Assembly (NCBI GenBank): GCA_000432995.1
Contig: HF972668.1
Coordinates: 3,520 to 43,622 of the forward strand
DNA from: Clostridium sp. CAG:1013
GTDB taxonomy: Bacteria; Bacillota; Clostridia; Oscillospirales; Acutalibacteraceae
DNA length: 40,103 bases
Direction: 5' to 3'
Shown here: one piece after another, positions 33,566 to 40,103 of the stretch
How positions within the stretch are numbered: position 1 is the stretch's first letter
Layout: each line of letters begins with the position of its first letter
Made by a program: the position numbers and the translations under genes
The notes under the pieces: generated by a model
Databases searched by the model: none
What the model was told of the DNA's origin: nothing
The model's input: the letters and a program-made list of their open reading frames with translations, nothing else

Positions 33566-33635
33566 CCGGCATTTTTCTCTGGATATTTCACATTCCCGGC
33601 ATCGCGGTATCAGCTTTGGCCTCTCGGCTTCTCCG

Positions 33636-34331
33636 TCACTTTCCCTGTTCCAGGGCCTGAACAAAGGTGCTTGTGATCCACTGGGGCCGAGTGATGGCGG
33701 ATCCCACCACCACGCTGTACACCCCTAGTTCCATGGCCCGGCGGGCTTTTTCCGGGGTATTCAGATTCCCTTCGCCGATCACCGGATGGCGAGCCATTTT
33801 GACGATCTGGCGGATCAACTCAAAGTCGTCCGCTTCGATCTTATGCCCTTGGCTCTCCTGAGTATAGCCCACCAGAGTGGTTCCAATAAAGTCAAACCCT
33901 AAAGCGTCCGCCCGGAGCATCTCTTCTAAGGTGGAACAATCCGCCATCAGCTTCTGCCGTGGATACTTCTCCCGCACTTTGGTATAGAACTCCTCCAAAG
34001 TGCTGCCGTCGGGACGAAGACGACAAGTGGCGTCCACGGCGATCACCGCGGGCTCCGCTTCCATCAATTCGTCCATTTCCCGCAGGGTCGGTGTAATCCG
34101 CACCGGGCTGCCGGGATAATCTCTCTTGATGATGCCAATGATGGGCAAATCCACCACTCGCTGGATCTCTCGGATATCCTCCAGGGAATTGGCCCGGACG
34201 CCGCCGGCCCCTCCCTCTTTTGCTGCCAGAGCCATCCGCCCCATGATAAAGGAGGAATGCAGCGGCTCCTCAGGAAGTGCCTGGCAGGATACGATCAACT
34301 TGTGAAAGGCCGTTTCTATGGGTAAACTCAT
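33636..34331 (-). CDS. nanE: N-acetylmannosamine-6-phosphate 2-epimerase (NanE)
   Basis: This 231-residue TIM-barrel enzyme converts ManNAc-6-P to GlcNAc-6-P in sialic acid breakdown. Typical motifs are LIVSCQALPEEPLH near the start, GAGGVRANS, PIIGIIKRDY with the catalytic Lys, VDATCRLRPDG, MADCSTLEE, GFDFIGTTLVGYT and IGEGNLNTPEKA. Length agrees with the family (about 220-235). The ATG overlaps the stop of the upstream SDR gene by four bases, so it is translationally coupled to it. No nanA, nanK or sialidase gene is visible nearby, so a role outside classic sialic acid use is possible. Confidence 0.93.
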   Translation of the reverse strand: MSLPIETAFHKLIVSCQALPEEPLHSSFIMGRMALAAKEGGAGGVRANSLEDIREIQRVVDLPIIGIIKRDYPGSPVRITPTLREMDELMEAEPAVIAVDATCRLRPDGSTLEEFYTKVREKYPRQKLMADCSTLEEMLRADALGFDFIGTTLVGYTQESQGHKIEADDFELIRQIVKMARHPVIGEGNLNTPEKARRAMELGVYSVVVGSAITRPQWITSTFVQALEQGK

Positions 34332-35359
34332 TGGTTCTCCTTTCCGGTCAGTGGGGCGATCATCCCCGCTTCTTCCAGCCAGCTCACAGTATCCTCCACC
34401 GTCTCCGACAGCTCCCTAGGCTGATACCCCAGTTCCAACGTAGCCTTATGATGAGAGAACTGGGAATTGGCCCGCAGAGTGTACAGAGAGTAGGAGGTAT
34501 ACAGTGGAGGCTGGTGCAGCGCCGCATAGTAGAGTTCTGACAGGGGCGCCGTAGCTCTTGCCAACCACATGGGCAATACCACTTTGATTTTTTTCCGCCG
34601 TGCAGCCTGGCTGATCAGATCCAGCAGCTCTCGAATCTCCACACGTCGGTTGGACAGGATATAGGATTCTCCCGGTCTTCCCCGGCTGCATGCCTCCAGA
34701 ATGCCCTGAGCTACATCCCGCACGTCCACGAAATCATAGCCGCCCTTGACGCTTGCCCTCAGCTGACCACTGCACAGGTCCAGAAACAACTGGGTCAAAT
34801 GGCTGCCGCTGTAATCGTAGGGACCGATCATCCCCGATGGCTGGACGATACAGGCGTTCAATTTTTGGTGCCACACAGCCTCCAGAACAAGCTGGGCCGC
34901 CTGAGCTTTTGTTTTGGCGTACTGACCCTCTACTTGGTCAGGATCGAACCAACGCACCTCCCGAATGGTCTGGCCTTTGGGCTTTTCCGGAATGGCGTGG
35001 ACGCTGTTTACATAAATCAGTTTTCCGCCCACAGCCAGCGTCTTTTCCACCACGTGTTTGGTGCCTTCCACGTTGACCTGATACAGTTTTGGGTCTTTCT
35101 TAGATTTGATAGAAACCACCGCCGCGCAGTGGATCACAAACACTTGGACGTCCTCCGGGACCTGGAACAGTTCTTCCAGAGTCTCCTCCTGAGTCACGTC
35201 CCCATAATAGATCTGGCAGGAAAGCCCTTCCAGTCCGGGGCTCGGATCCCCCGGCAAAACAAGGGCCCGCACTTGGTTTTCCGGGTCCTGGGTCAGCAGG
35301 CGCACCAGGTTGCTGCCTAAAAACCCGCTGGCTCCCGTTACGATATAGACGTTCTTCAC
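34328..35359 (-). CDS. Extended SDR, NAD-dependent epimerase/dihydroflavonol-reductase-like
   Basis: This 343-residue Rossmann-fold oxidoreductase starts VYIVTGASGFLGSNLVRLL (GxxGxxG cofactor site). It has CAAVVS, YVNSVHAIP with the conserved Ser and the YAKTK motif, where Tyr and Lys are catalytic. The C-terminal part resembles dihydroflavonol-4-reductase and 3-beta-hydroxysteroid-dehydrogenase-like proteins. The start is the GTG at 35359 with AAGGAGG eight bases upstream; the in-frame extension to 35482 crosses the promoter. It overlaps nanE, suggesting a joint pathway step, perhaps oxidation or epimerisation of an amino sugar or nucleotide sugar. Substrate unknown. Confidence 0.78.
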   Translation of the reverse strand: MKNVYIVTGASGFLGSNLVRLLTQDPENQVRALVLPGDPSPGLEGLSCQIYYGDVTQEETLEELFQVPEDVQVFVIHCAAVVSIKSKKDPKLYQVNVEGTKHVVEKTLAVGGKLIYVNSVHAIPEKPKGQTIREVRWFDPDQVEGQYAKTKAQAAQLVLEAVWHQKLNACIVQPSGMIGPYDYSGSHLTQLFLDLCSGQLRASVKGGYDFVDVRDVAQGILEACSRGRPGESYILSNRRVEIRELLDLISQAARRKKIKVVLPMWLARATAPLSELYYAALHQPPLYTSYSLYTLRANSQFSHHKATLELGYQPRELSETVEDTVSWLEEAGMIAPLTGKENQ

Positions 35360-35426
35360 ACCCGCCGCCTCCTTTTCACAGGGTATTGTTCCGCGTCTCA
35401 CAGACGTTGATCTCTCTTTCAGTTTT

Positions 35427-35455
35427 ATGGTAACACTTTTTCCCCCAATGAACAA
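35427..35455 (-). promoter_or_regulatory. Putative promoter of the SDR-nanE operon
   Basis: TTGTTC and TACCAT have 17-base spacing on the minus strand. Both boxes are moderate matches. Confidence 0.4.
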
Positions 35456-35480
35456 CCCCGCCCCCAAAAGGTTTCCACAC

Positions 35481-35512
35481 AAAAAAAGAACTGCCGTGGA
35501 AAAACGGCAGTC
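35481..35512 (-). terminator. Rho-independent terminator after the aldolase gene
   Basis: On the minus strand ACTGCCGT pairs with ACGGCAGT around a six-base loop, followed by CTTTTTTT. Confidence 0.88.
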
Positions 35513-35568
35513 CTCTATGTTGCTGCAAATTTGGAAAGTAGTAAAACCGTCAGGGTAAACTGGAACAC

Positions 35569-36468
35569 TTACTGTTCCAGCAGACCTTCCTTGGAGAGAA
35601 TAGCCTGGATCTTCTCCGTCTCCTCCTGGGTGGCGGGAAGCATGGGAGCGGCACAGCTGGGACCGATGGCCACGCCCCGAAGAGCCATGGCCTTCTTGAT
35701 CACCGGCACGAACTGAGGCGCCACATCGTAAATAGCCATCAGACTGTCAATCTTCTGCTGGTATTCCGCCATGCCGGCAAGGTCGTCCTCCCGGGCCCGC
35801 TGAGCGTAACCGGAAGCCACTTCCGGGGCGAAGTTGGACAAGCCCGCGATGCAACCGTCACCACCGCAGAGAATGTTGTGGCCAAAGAATTCGTCAAACC
35901 CGGAGTACACCAGGAAGTTGGGGAATTCCTTCTTCACCTTCTGGATCAGGCCACGGGTATGACCCATAGTGCCCACCGTATCCTTGATGCCCACGATGTT
36001 CTTGTTCTGAGACACCAGCTGATACACCAGGTCAGGCCGCAGGTCATAGCCGGTGCGGTCCGGGAAATTGTACAGCAGCAGGGGTCCATGAACCCGCTGA
36101 GCCAGGGTATTGTAGAAGTTGAGAATAGCGCTGTCGGGCAGGTTGAAATAGAAGGGAGAGATAACCATGGCACCGTCCGCGCCCTGGTCCAGAGCATAGT
36201 TGGACAGCTCCACGCAGACATCCAAGTTCATGTCCGCGGTGCCCACGTACACGGTGACTCGGCCATTGATATGTGCCAGAGCCTCCCGAATCAGCTGCTT
36301 CTTCTCCTCCACGGGAATGGCGAAGAACTCGCCGATACTTCCCAGAAGCAGAAGGCCGTCCATGCCCTTTTCAATGAGGAAATCATAGATCTTCTTGTTG
36401 GCCTCTATATCGATGTGGCCCAGTTCGTCCATCGCCGTCACTGCCGGCGTGATCCATTTCGCGTTCAT
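35569..36468 (-). CDS. DapA-family aldolase, YagE/YjhH (2-keto-3-deoxy-aldonate)-like
   Basis: This 299-residue class I aldolase has the Schiff-base Lys162 in VGIKDT, Tyr133 in LLYNFP and the GSIGEF loop at 43-48. The GSxGEF loop, LYNFPxxTGxDL, and GGDGCIAGLSNFAPEV match E. coli YagE/YjhH, which split 2-keto-3-deoxy-sugar acids to pyruvate and an aldehyde, better than true DapA (GTTGE) or NanA. The gene follows the IlvD/Edd-type dehydratase by 27 bases on the same strand, as in the E. coli yagE-yagF pair. Probable product of the pair is pyruvate plus glycolaldehyde or glyceraldehyde. NanA-type use with NanE nearby is a weaker alternative. Confidence 0.85.
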   Translation of the reverse strand: MNAKWITPAVTAMDELGHIDIEANKKIYDFLIEKGMDGLLLLGSIGEFFAIPVEEKKQLIREALAHINGRVTVYVGTADMNLDVCVELSNYALDQGADGAMVISPFYFNLPDSAILNFYNTLAQRVHGPLLLYNFPDRTGYDLRPDLVYQLVSQNKNIVGIKDTVGTMGHTRGLIQKVKKEFPNFLVYSGFDEFFGHNILCGGDGCIAGLSNFAPEVASGYAQRAREDDLAGMAEYQQKIDSLMAIYDVAPQFVPVIKKAMALRGVAIGPSCAAPMLPATQEETEKIQAILSKEGLLEQ

Positions 36469-36495
36469 ATTGCGCTTCCTTTCCTGTGATGTGTG

Positions 36496-38217
36496 TCAAT
36501 CGTCATAACCCGCGCCCTGCATGGCGGAAAGAGCATGGCTGGTATACCGTTTGTAAAGTCCCTTCCGGGCGGGGCGGGGGATCACACCCTGCTTAGCCCG
36601 TTCCTCCAGAACCTTGGCGATCTCCTCCGGGGGCAGCTTTTTCCCCTGGATGCCCACCACGTCCAGGGTGCGGCGTTCCACACTGTAAGCAATGATATCC
36701 CCGGTCTCGATGAAAGCCAAAGGTCCGCCACTGGCGGCTTCCGGGGACACGTGGCCAATGGCGGCCCCTCGGGTAGCGCCGGAGAACCGGCCGTCCGTCA
36801 CCAAGGACACAGTGCCATTGAGCTTCTCATCACAGACGATGGCCTCAGTGGTCATAAGCATTTCCGGCATACCGGAACCTCTGGGTCCCTCGTAGCGGAT
36901 CACCAGGATGTCTCCCGGCTCAACCTTGCCGTCCACCACCGCCTGGTAGGCGTCCTCCTCGCAGTTGTACACGCGGGCGGGGCCTTCCCGTTCCCGCATC
37001 TCCTGGCTGCACGCGGAATACTTGATGACGGACCCTTCCGGCGCCAGGTTGCCCCGGAGAATAGCCACAGAGCCCTTTTCCTCCGCCTTGTCCACGGGGA
37101 AGATCACCTGATCCCGCTCCAGGCCGTAATTGTGCAGGTAGCCCAGGTTCCGCTCGAAGAAATTGTCCCGCTGGAGGTCCTCCAGGTTTTCGCCCAGGGT
37201 CTTGCCGGTGACGGTCATCACGTCCAGATGGAGCATGTCCTTCAAGTACAGTTCCACCATGGGGATGCCTCCCGCGAACCAGAAGGACTCGGTCAGATGC
37301 TGGCCGCTGGGATTGATGTTTCCCAGGTGGGGCACCTTGTGGTTGATCTCGTCGAACAGCTCCGGCTCCAAAGTGATTCCCAGCTCCCGAGCGATGGAGG
37401 GCAGGTGGATGGTAGCATTGGTAGAGCCGCCAATGGCGCTGTGAACGATGATGGCGTTCTCAAAAGCCTCACGAGTCATAATGTCGCTGACCCGGATGTT
37501 CTTCTCCACCAGGGGCAGGATCATCCGGCCGGCTCTCCGGGCTGCGGCGAAAATGTCCCGCATGGTGGCGGGCATCAGGGCGGCGCCGGGCAGGGTCATG
37601 CCCAGGGCCTCCGCCATGCACTGCATGGTGCTGGCCGTGCCCAGAAAAGTGCAGGCGCCCACAGAGGGGCAGCCGGTACGCTTGTAGTCCCAGATCTCCT
37701 GATCGGTGATGGCGTCTTTCCGCTTCTGACGCAGGGAGATGTCACCTGCCACCAGGGAAGTGGTCATGTTGGGACCGGGACGCATGCTGCCGCCGGGGAT
37801 AAAGATGGTGGGCAGGTTCAGCCTTGCCGCCGCTTTCAGCTGGGCGGGGATGGACTTGTCGCAGGACGCGGACAGGATCATGCCGTCCCAGGGGTACACG
37901 GAGCCGTGAACCTCGATCATGTCGCAAATGGCTTCCCGAGAGGCCAGAATGTAGTTCATGCCGTCGTGGCCCTGGGCGCAGCCGTCACAGATATCCGTGG
38001 TGTGGTACTGGGCGGGGTAGCCGCCCTTCTCGAACACGCCATACTTGGCCTGTTCCATGATTCCTCCCAAATGGGTGCTGCCAGGATGGCTGTCGCCAAA
38101 CACGTCCTCCAGCAGGATCTGAGGCTTTTGCACGTCCTCCATATCCCAGCCGGAACCCATTTGCAGAGCGTCAAACTGTGCCCACAACAGCCGCTGTGGG
38201 GCGCTTCTCTGCTTCAT
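36496..38217 (-). CDS. IlvD/Edd-family sugar-acid dehydratase (YagF/YjhG-like)
   Basis: This 573-residue iron-sulfur dehydratase converts an aldonate to its 2-keto-3-deoxy acid. Cluster ligand candidates are Cys77 (DICDGC), Cys119 (SASCDKS) and Cys189 (VGACTFLG). Other family blocks are AIGGSTNATIH, GNLAPEGSVIK and GRFSGATRGAAIGHVSPEA. MTVTGKTLGENL and the partnership with a YagE-like aldolase point to sugar acids such as D-xylonate or L-arabinonate rather than branched-chain amino acid synthesis. Protein is shorter than E. coli YagF (about 655). Start ATG 38217 has GGAGGAG upstream; the frame extending to 38325 passes through the promoter. Confidence 0.85.
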   Translation of the reverse strand: MKQRSAPQRLLWAQFDALQMGSGWDMEDVQKPQILLEDVFGDSHPGSTHLGGIMEQAKYGVFEKGGYPAQYHTTDICDGCAQGHDGMNYILASREAICDMIEVHGSVYPWDGMILSASCDKSIPAQLKAAARLNLPTIFIPGGSMRPGPNMTTSLVAGDISLRQKRKDAITDQEIWDYKRTGCPSVGACTFLGTASTMQCMAEALGMTLPGAALMPATMRDIFAAARRAGRMILPLVEKNIRVSDIMTREAFENAIIVHSAIGGSTNATIHLPSIARELGITLEPELFDEINHKVPHLGNINPSGQHLTESFWFAGGIPMVELYLKDMLHLDVMTVTGKTLGENLEDLQRDNFFERNLGYLHNYGLERDQVIFPVDKAEEKGSVAILRGNLAPEGSVIKYSACSQEMREREGPARVYNCEEDAYQAVVDGKVEPGDILVIRYEGPRGSGMPEMLMTTEAIVCDEKLNGTVSLVTDGRFSGATRGAAIGHVSPEAASGGPLAFIETGDIIAYSVERRTLDVVGIQGKKLPPEEIAKVLEERAKQGVIPRPARKGLYKRYTSHALSAMQGAGYDD

Positions 38218-38278
38218 AACGATCGCTCCTCCTCTATTTCCGACGGCCCAAAACCGCCGGGATGATTTCTCAAAACCC

Positions 38279-38307
38279 ATTCTATCACAGAAACTTCCTC
38301 CTGTTAA
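38279..38307 (-). promoter_or_regulatory. Promoter of the dehydratase-aldolase operon
   Basis: TTAACA and TAGAAT have 17-base spacing on the minus strand. The leader that follows carries a near-symmetrical CCGGCGG / CCGTCGG pair. Confidence 0.7.
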
Positions 38308-38350
38308 GGGATCCTCGAGAATCAAAGAACTTTTTTACACAGGGTTGAGG

Positions 38351-39142
38351 TCAGGTTTTTGCCCGCTGGTATTTTCGGTAGTTGCCCGGGGACAACTGCT
38401 CCTTCCGCTTGAAGATCAGACTGAAATAGTTGGCAGAACCAAACCCGCACTCCTCCGCAATTTGGCAGATGCTTTTGTCCGTACGCAGAAGCTCCTCCTT
38501 GGCCTTTGTCAGCCGCAGGTTCAGCAGAAAGTCCATGGGAGAGCAGTGGAGATAGCGGTTAAAATTGTAGATGATGGTGGCCTTGGATACGAAAAAATGC
38601 TCCGCCAGGCCATCCAGGGTAAGGCGCTCCTGATAGTGACTGTACAGGTAATCGATGACCTTCAACACCAGGGGCGGCGCTTTGTGTTCCACAGCCAGGC
38701 CCGGCTGAGAGGCCAGGTCCACCCTGCCCAGGCTCACCAGAAAATACCCAAAAAGCCCTTCCAAGATGTATCGGCTGTATTTTGCGTTCTTTTGGACCTC
38801 CGCCATCTCCCGAAGCAGCTCCAGAAAAACCTGGTTCTGCTCCGGGGTGAATTTCAGCACCCGCAGGGCTCGTTCCGTAAGGACATGGGCTTGGAAAGGG
38901 TTCAGGTACTCTGGGCTCACATCGATGTTGTACCGCTCAAAGGGTCCCCCCTCTGTTTTGTGCATCACGTTAGGAGGGATGACGATCATGCTGGGGGCCT
39001 GGATATGGTGGAGGGCATTGGCCAGCAGCAGCTGACGGCTTCCTTTATAGATGTAATAGATCTCATAATGAGGATGAGAGTGAAGATCCTGCATAGTCCA
39101 GCTGTCGCTGCGCACGGAACGCTCCACTTCGATAAACCGCAT
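38351..39142 (-). CDS. AraC-family regulator with cupin sensor domain
   Basis: This 263-residue transcription factor has an N-terminal cupin-like sensor (LHSHPHYEIYYIYKGSRQLL, MIVIPPNVMHKTEGG) and, from about residue 160, two helix-turn-helix motifs (LTLDGLAEHFFVSKATIIYNFNRYL and SICQIAEECGFGSANYFSLIFKR). It probably senses a sugar or uronate and activates the divergent UxaB-like gene and/or the dehydratase operon downstream. The two divergent promoters overlap. An inverted ATATATGT/ACATATAT pair at 39164-39171 and 39189-39196 may be its site. The start has GAGGAAAG. Confidence 0.9.
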   Translation of the reverse strand: MRFIEVERSVRSDSWTMQDLHSHPHYEIYYIYKGSRQLLLANALHHIQAPSMIVIPPNVMHKTEGGPFERYNIDVSPEYLNPFQAHVLTERALRVLKFTPEQNQVFLELLREMAEVQKNAKYSRYILEGLFGYFLVSLGRVDLASQPGLAVEHKAPPLVLKVIDYLYSHYQERLTLDGLAEHFFVSKATIIYNFNRYLHCSPMDFLLNLRLTKAKEELLRTDKSICQIAEECGFGSANYFSLIFKRKEQLSPGNYRKYQRAKT

Positions 39143-39182
39143 CTTTCCTCACCGCTTTCAAATATATATGTAATTTAGGGGG

Positions 39183-39211
39183 ATTTTAACATATATCGCA
39201 TTGAAAATCAA
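39183..39211 (-). promoter_or_regulatory. Promoter of the araC-type gene, overlapping the divergent promoter
   Basis: TTGATT and TAAAAT have 17-base spacing on the minus strand. The -35 overlaps that of the divergent gene, so one bound polymerase excludes the other. Confidence 0.55.
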
Positions 39212-39230
39212 CAATCCCTGCCGCTATAAT
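39201..39230 (+). promoter_or_regulatory. Promoter of the UxaB-like gene
   Basis: TTGAAA and TATAAT have 18-base spacing, about 60 bases before the start codon. Confidence 0.65.
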
Positions 39231-39288
39231 GAAGGAGAAATCACAAGGCAGGCGCCGGGCGCCGTTCCCAGATTCAGGAGGTTCCCTC

Positions 39289-40103
39289 ATGGTAAAAGTA
39301 TTGCAGTACGGACAAGGCAATTTTCTCCGCACCTTTGTGGACGCTTATTTTCACACCCTGAAATCCGAAGGCATGGAGGTGGACGTCACCGCCGTCACCG
39401 CCATCCCCGGCGAAAACCTGGAGGCCTTCCGCCGCCAGCACAACCGTTACCACATTGTGCTCCGGGGCGCCCAGAACGGTCAGCCTGTGGAGGACGTGTA
39501 TGAGATCACCTCCCTCAGCCAGGTGATCGATCCCTTCCTGGACCCGGAGAGCTATTACGCTCTGGCAACCGACCCCGACCTGAAACTGATCGTCTCCAAC
39601 ACCACCGAGGCGGGCATCTGCTTCCATGATACCGATGCCCCGGAGGGCTTTGAGACCATCACCTTCCCCGCCAAGGTCACCCAGTTCCTCTATCGCCGGT
39701 TCCAGGCGGGACTTCCGGGGGTGTACTTCCTGCCGGTGGAACTGATCGACAACAACGCCGACGAACTGAAGCGCTGCGTGGACCAGTACATTTCCCTGTG
39801 GGGACTGCCGGAGGAATTCCGAGCTTGGAACGACAGCCAGAACTTCTACTGCAATACCCTGGTGGACCGGATCGTGTCCGGGTATCCCCGGGACCAGGAG
39901 ACAAAAGCCCACCTCACCCAGCTCATTGGGGAGGAGGATGCCCTCATGGCCGTGGGCGAGCCCTTCGGCCTGTGGGTGGTCCAGCAGAAGGGGGATATCG
40001 CCCAGTACATCCCTCAGGGTCATCACAACATCGACGTGATCCTTTCAGAGGACATCGGCTACTACAAGAAGCGGAAGGTGCGGGTGCTCAATGGCAGCCA
40101 CAC
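39289..40103 (+). CDS. uxaB: Tagaturonate reductase (altronate oxidoreductase)-like, 3' partial
   Basis: The frame opens at ATG 39289 with CAGGAGG and is still open at the window end, giving 271 residues. It belongs to the mannitol-dehydrogenase/fructuronate-tagaturonate reductase family: QYGQGNFLRTFVD (cofactor site), VSNTTEAGI, FLPVELIDNNAD, NTLVDRIVSGYPRD, VGEPFGLWVV, and KVRVLNGSHT, which includes the catalytic Lys region. The GNFLRTFVD, SNTTEAGI and LNGSHT pattern fits UxaB better than UxuB or MtlD. It would convert D-tagaturonate to D-altronate with NADH in galacturonate breakdown. The missing third includes the rest of the C-terminal domain. It is divergent from the AraC regulator. Confidence 0.88.
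   Translation, partial: MVKVLQYGQGNFLRTFVDAYFHTLKSEGMEVDVTAVTAIPGENLEAFRRQHNRYHIVLRGAQNGQPVEDVYEITSLSQVIDPFLDPESYYALATDPDLKLIVSNTTEAGICFHDTDAPEGFETITFPAKVTQFLYRRFQAGLPGVYFLPVELIDNNADELKRCVDQYISLWGLPEEFRAWNDSQNFYCNTLVDRIVSGYPRDQETKAHLTQLIGEEDALMAVGEPFGLWVVQQKGDIAQYIPQGHHNIDVILSEDIGYYKKRKVRVLNGSH

Noticed and set aside
35569..36468. Calling the aldolase NanA (sialic acid lyase) because nanE is close
   Set aside because: The GSxGEF loop and the NFAPEV region fit YagE/YjhH better, it has its own terminator and promoter unit, and it pairs with a sugar-acid dehydratase.
36493..38265. Long plus-strand frame opposite the dehydratase gene
   Set aside because: It is a compositional shadow of the high-GC IlvD-like gene; no ribosome site and no recognisable domain.
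1..40103. CRISPR arrays, insertion sequences, tRNA or rRNA genes
   Set aside because: No regularly spaced repeats, transposase motifs, cloverleaf-like runs with conserved GTTCGAATC segments or rRNA signatures were seen on reading.

Overview
The window looks like chromosome from a Gram-positive gut anaerobe, probably Clostridia/Oscillospirales. This is inferred from several things together: high GC with G/C-ending codons, strong AGGAGG-type ribosome sites, a T-box leader on ileS, an SLH-domain surface protein, Gram-positive lipoproteins and a dense set of glycoside hydrolases. I cannot name the species from sequence alone.

Layout. (1) Bases 1-1890 look like the end of a prophage or mobile element: the C-terminus of a phage-type SLH-like protein, a small two-helix membrane protein, an orphan Dam-type adenine methylase and an XRE regulator. 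They abut a short 3' remnant that resembles the C-terminus of a GHKL sensor kinase (about 1930-2039). (2) Bases 2147-13420 are mostly housekeeping: an N-acetylhexosamine-kinase-like protein, a Gfo/Idh/MocA oxidoreductase, ileS (long, type-2-like) under a T-box, a PcrA/UvrD helicase, a secreted GDSL hydrolase with three SLH repeats, and a Na+/H+ antiporter behind a clear fluoride riboswitch with an intrinsic terminator.

(3) Bases 13592-33421 are a saccharolytic island. It holds GH127 (beta-L-arabinofuranosidase), GH3, a GH63-like alpha-glycosidase, a GH2 beta-glucuronidase, a GH51 arabinofuranosidase with a MarR regulator, a complete ABC importer (ATPase, two permeases, lipoprotein binding protein), a Ser-rich lipoprotein, GH39 beta-xylosidase and GH8 reducing-end xylanase (Rex). 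None of the hydrolases has a signal peptide. The simplest reading is that short arabinoxylan or glucuronoxylan-type oligosaccharides are imported and taken apart in the cytoplasm. (4) Bases 33636-40103 hold central sugar-acid genes: a NanE-like epimerase translationally coupled to an extended SDR, a YagE/YjhH-like aldolase with an IlvD/Edd (YagF/YjhG-like) dehydratase, an AraC regulator, and divergent to it the start of a UxaB-like tagaturonate reductase that runs off the window.

The most informative regulatory signals are the fluoride riboswitch (12027-12126), the ileS T-box (7596-7859), a perfect 22-bp palindrome just downstream of the GH51-marR promoter (24917-24938), palindromes at the GH127/GH3 divergent promoters, near-identical promoters of the GH127 and beta-glucuronidase genes, and a structured leader before the 29796 lipoprotein. 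The least standard biology is the binding protein with both a lipobox and a C-terminal membrane helix, and the aldonate dehydratase-aldolase pair beside a xylan locus that shows no xylose isomerase in this window.
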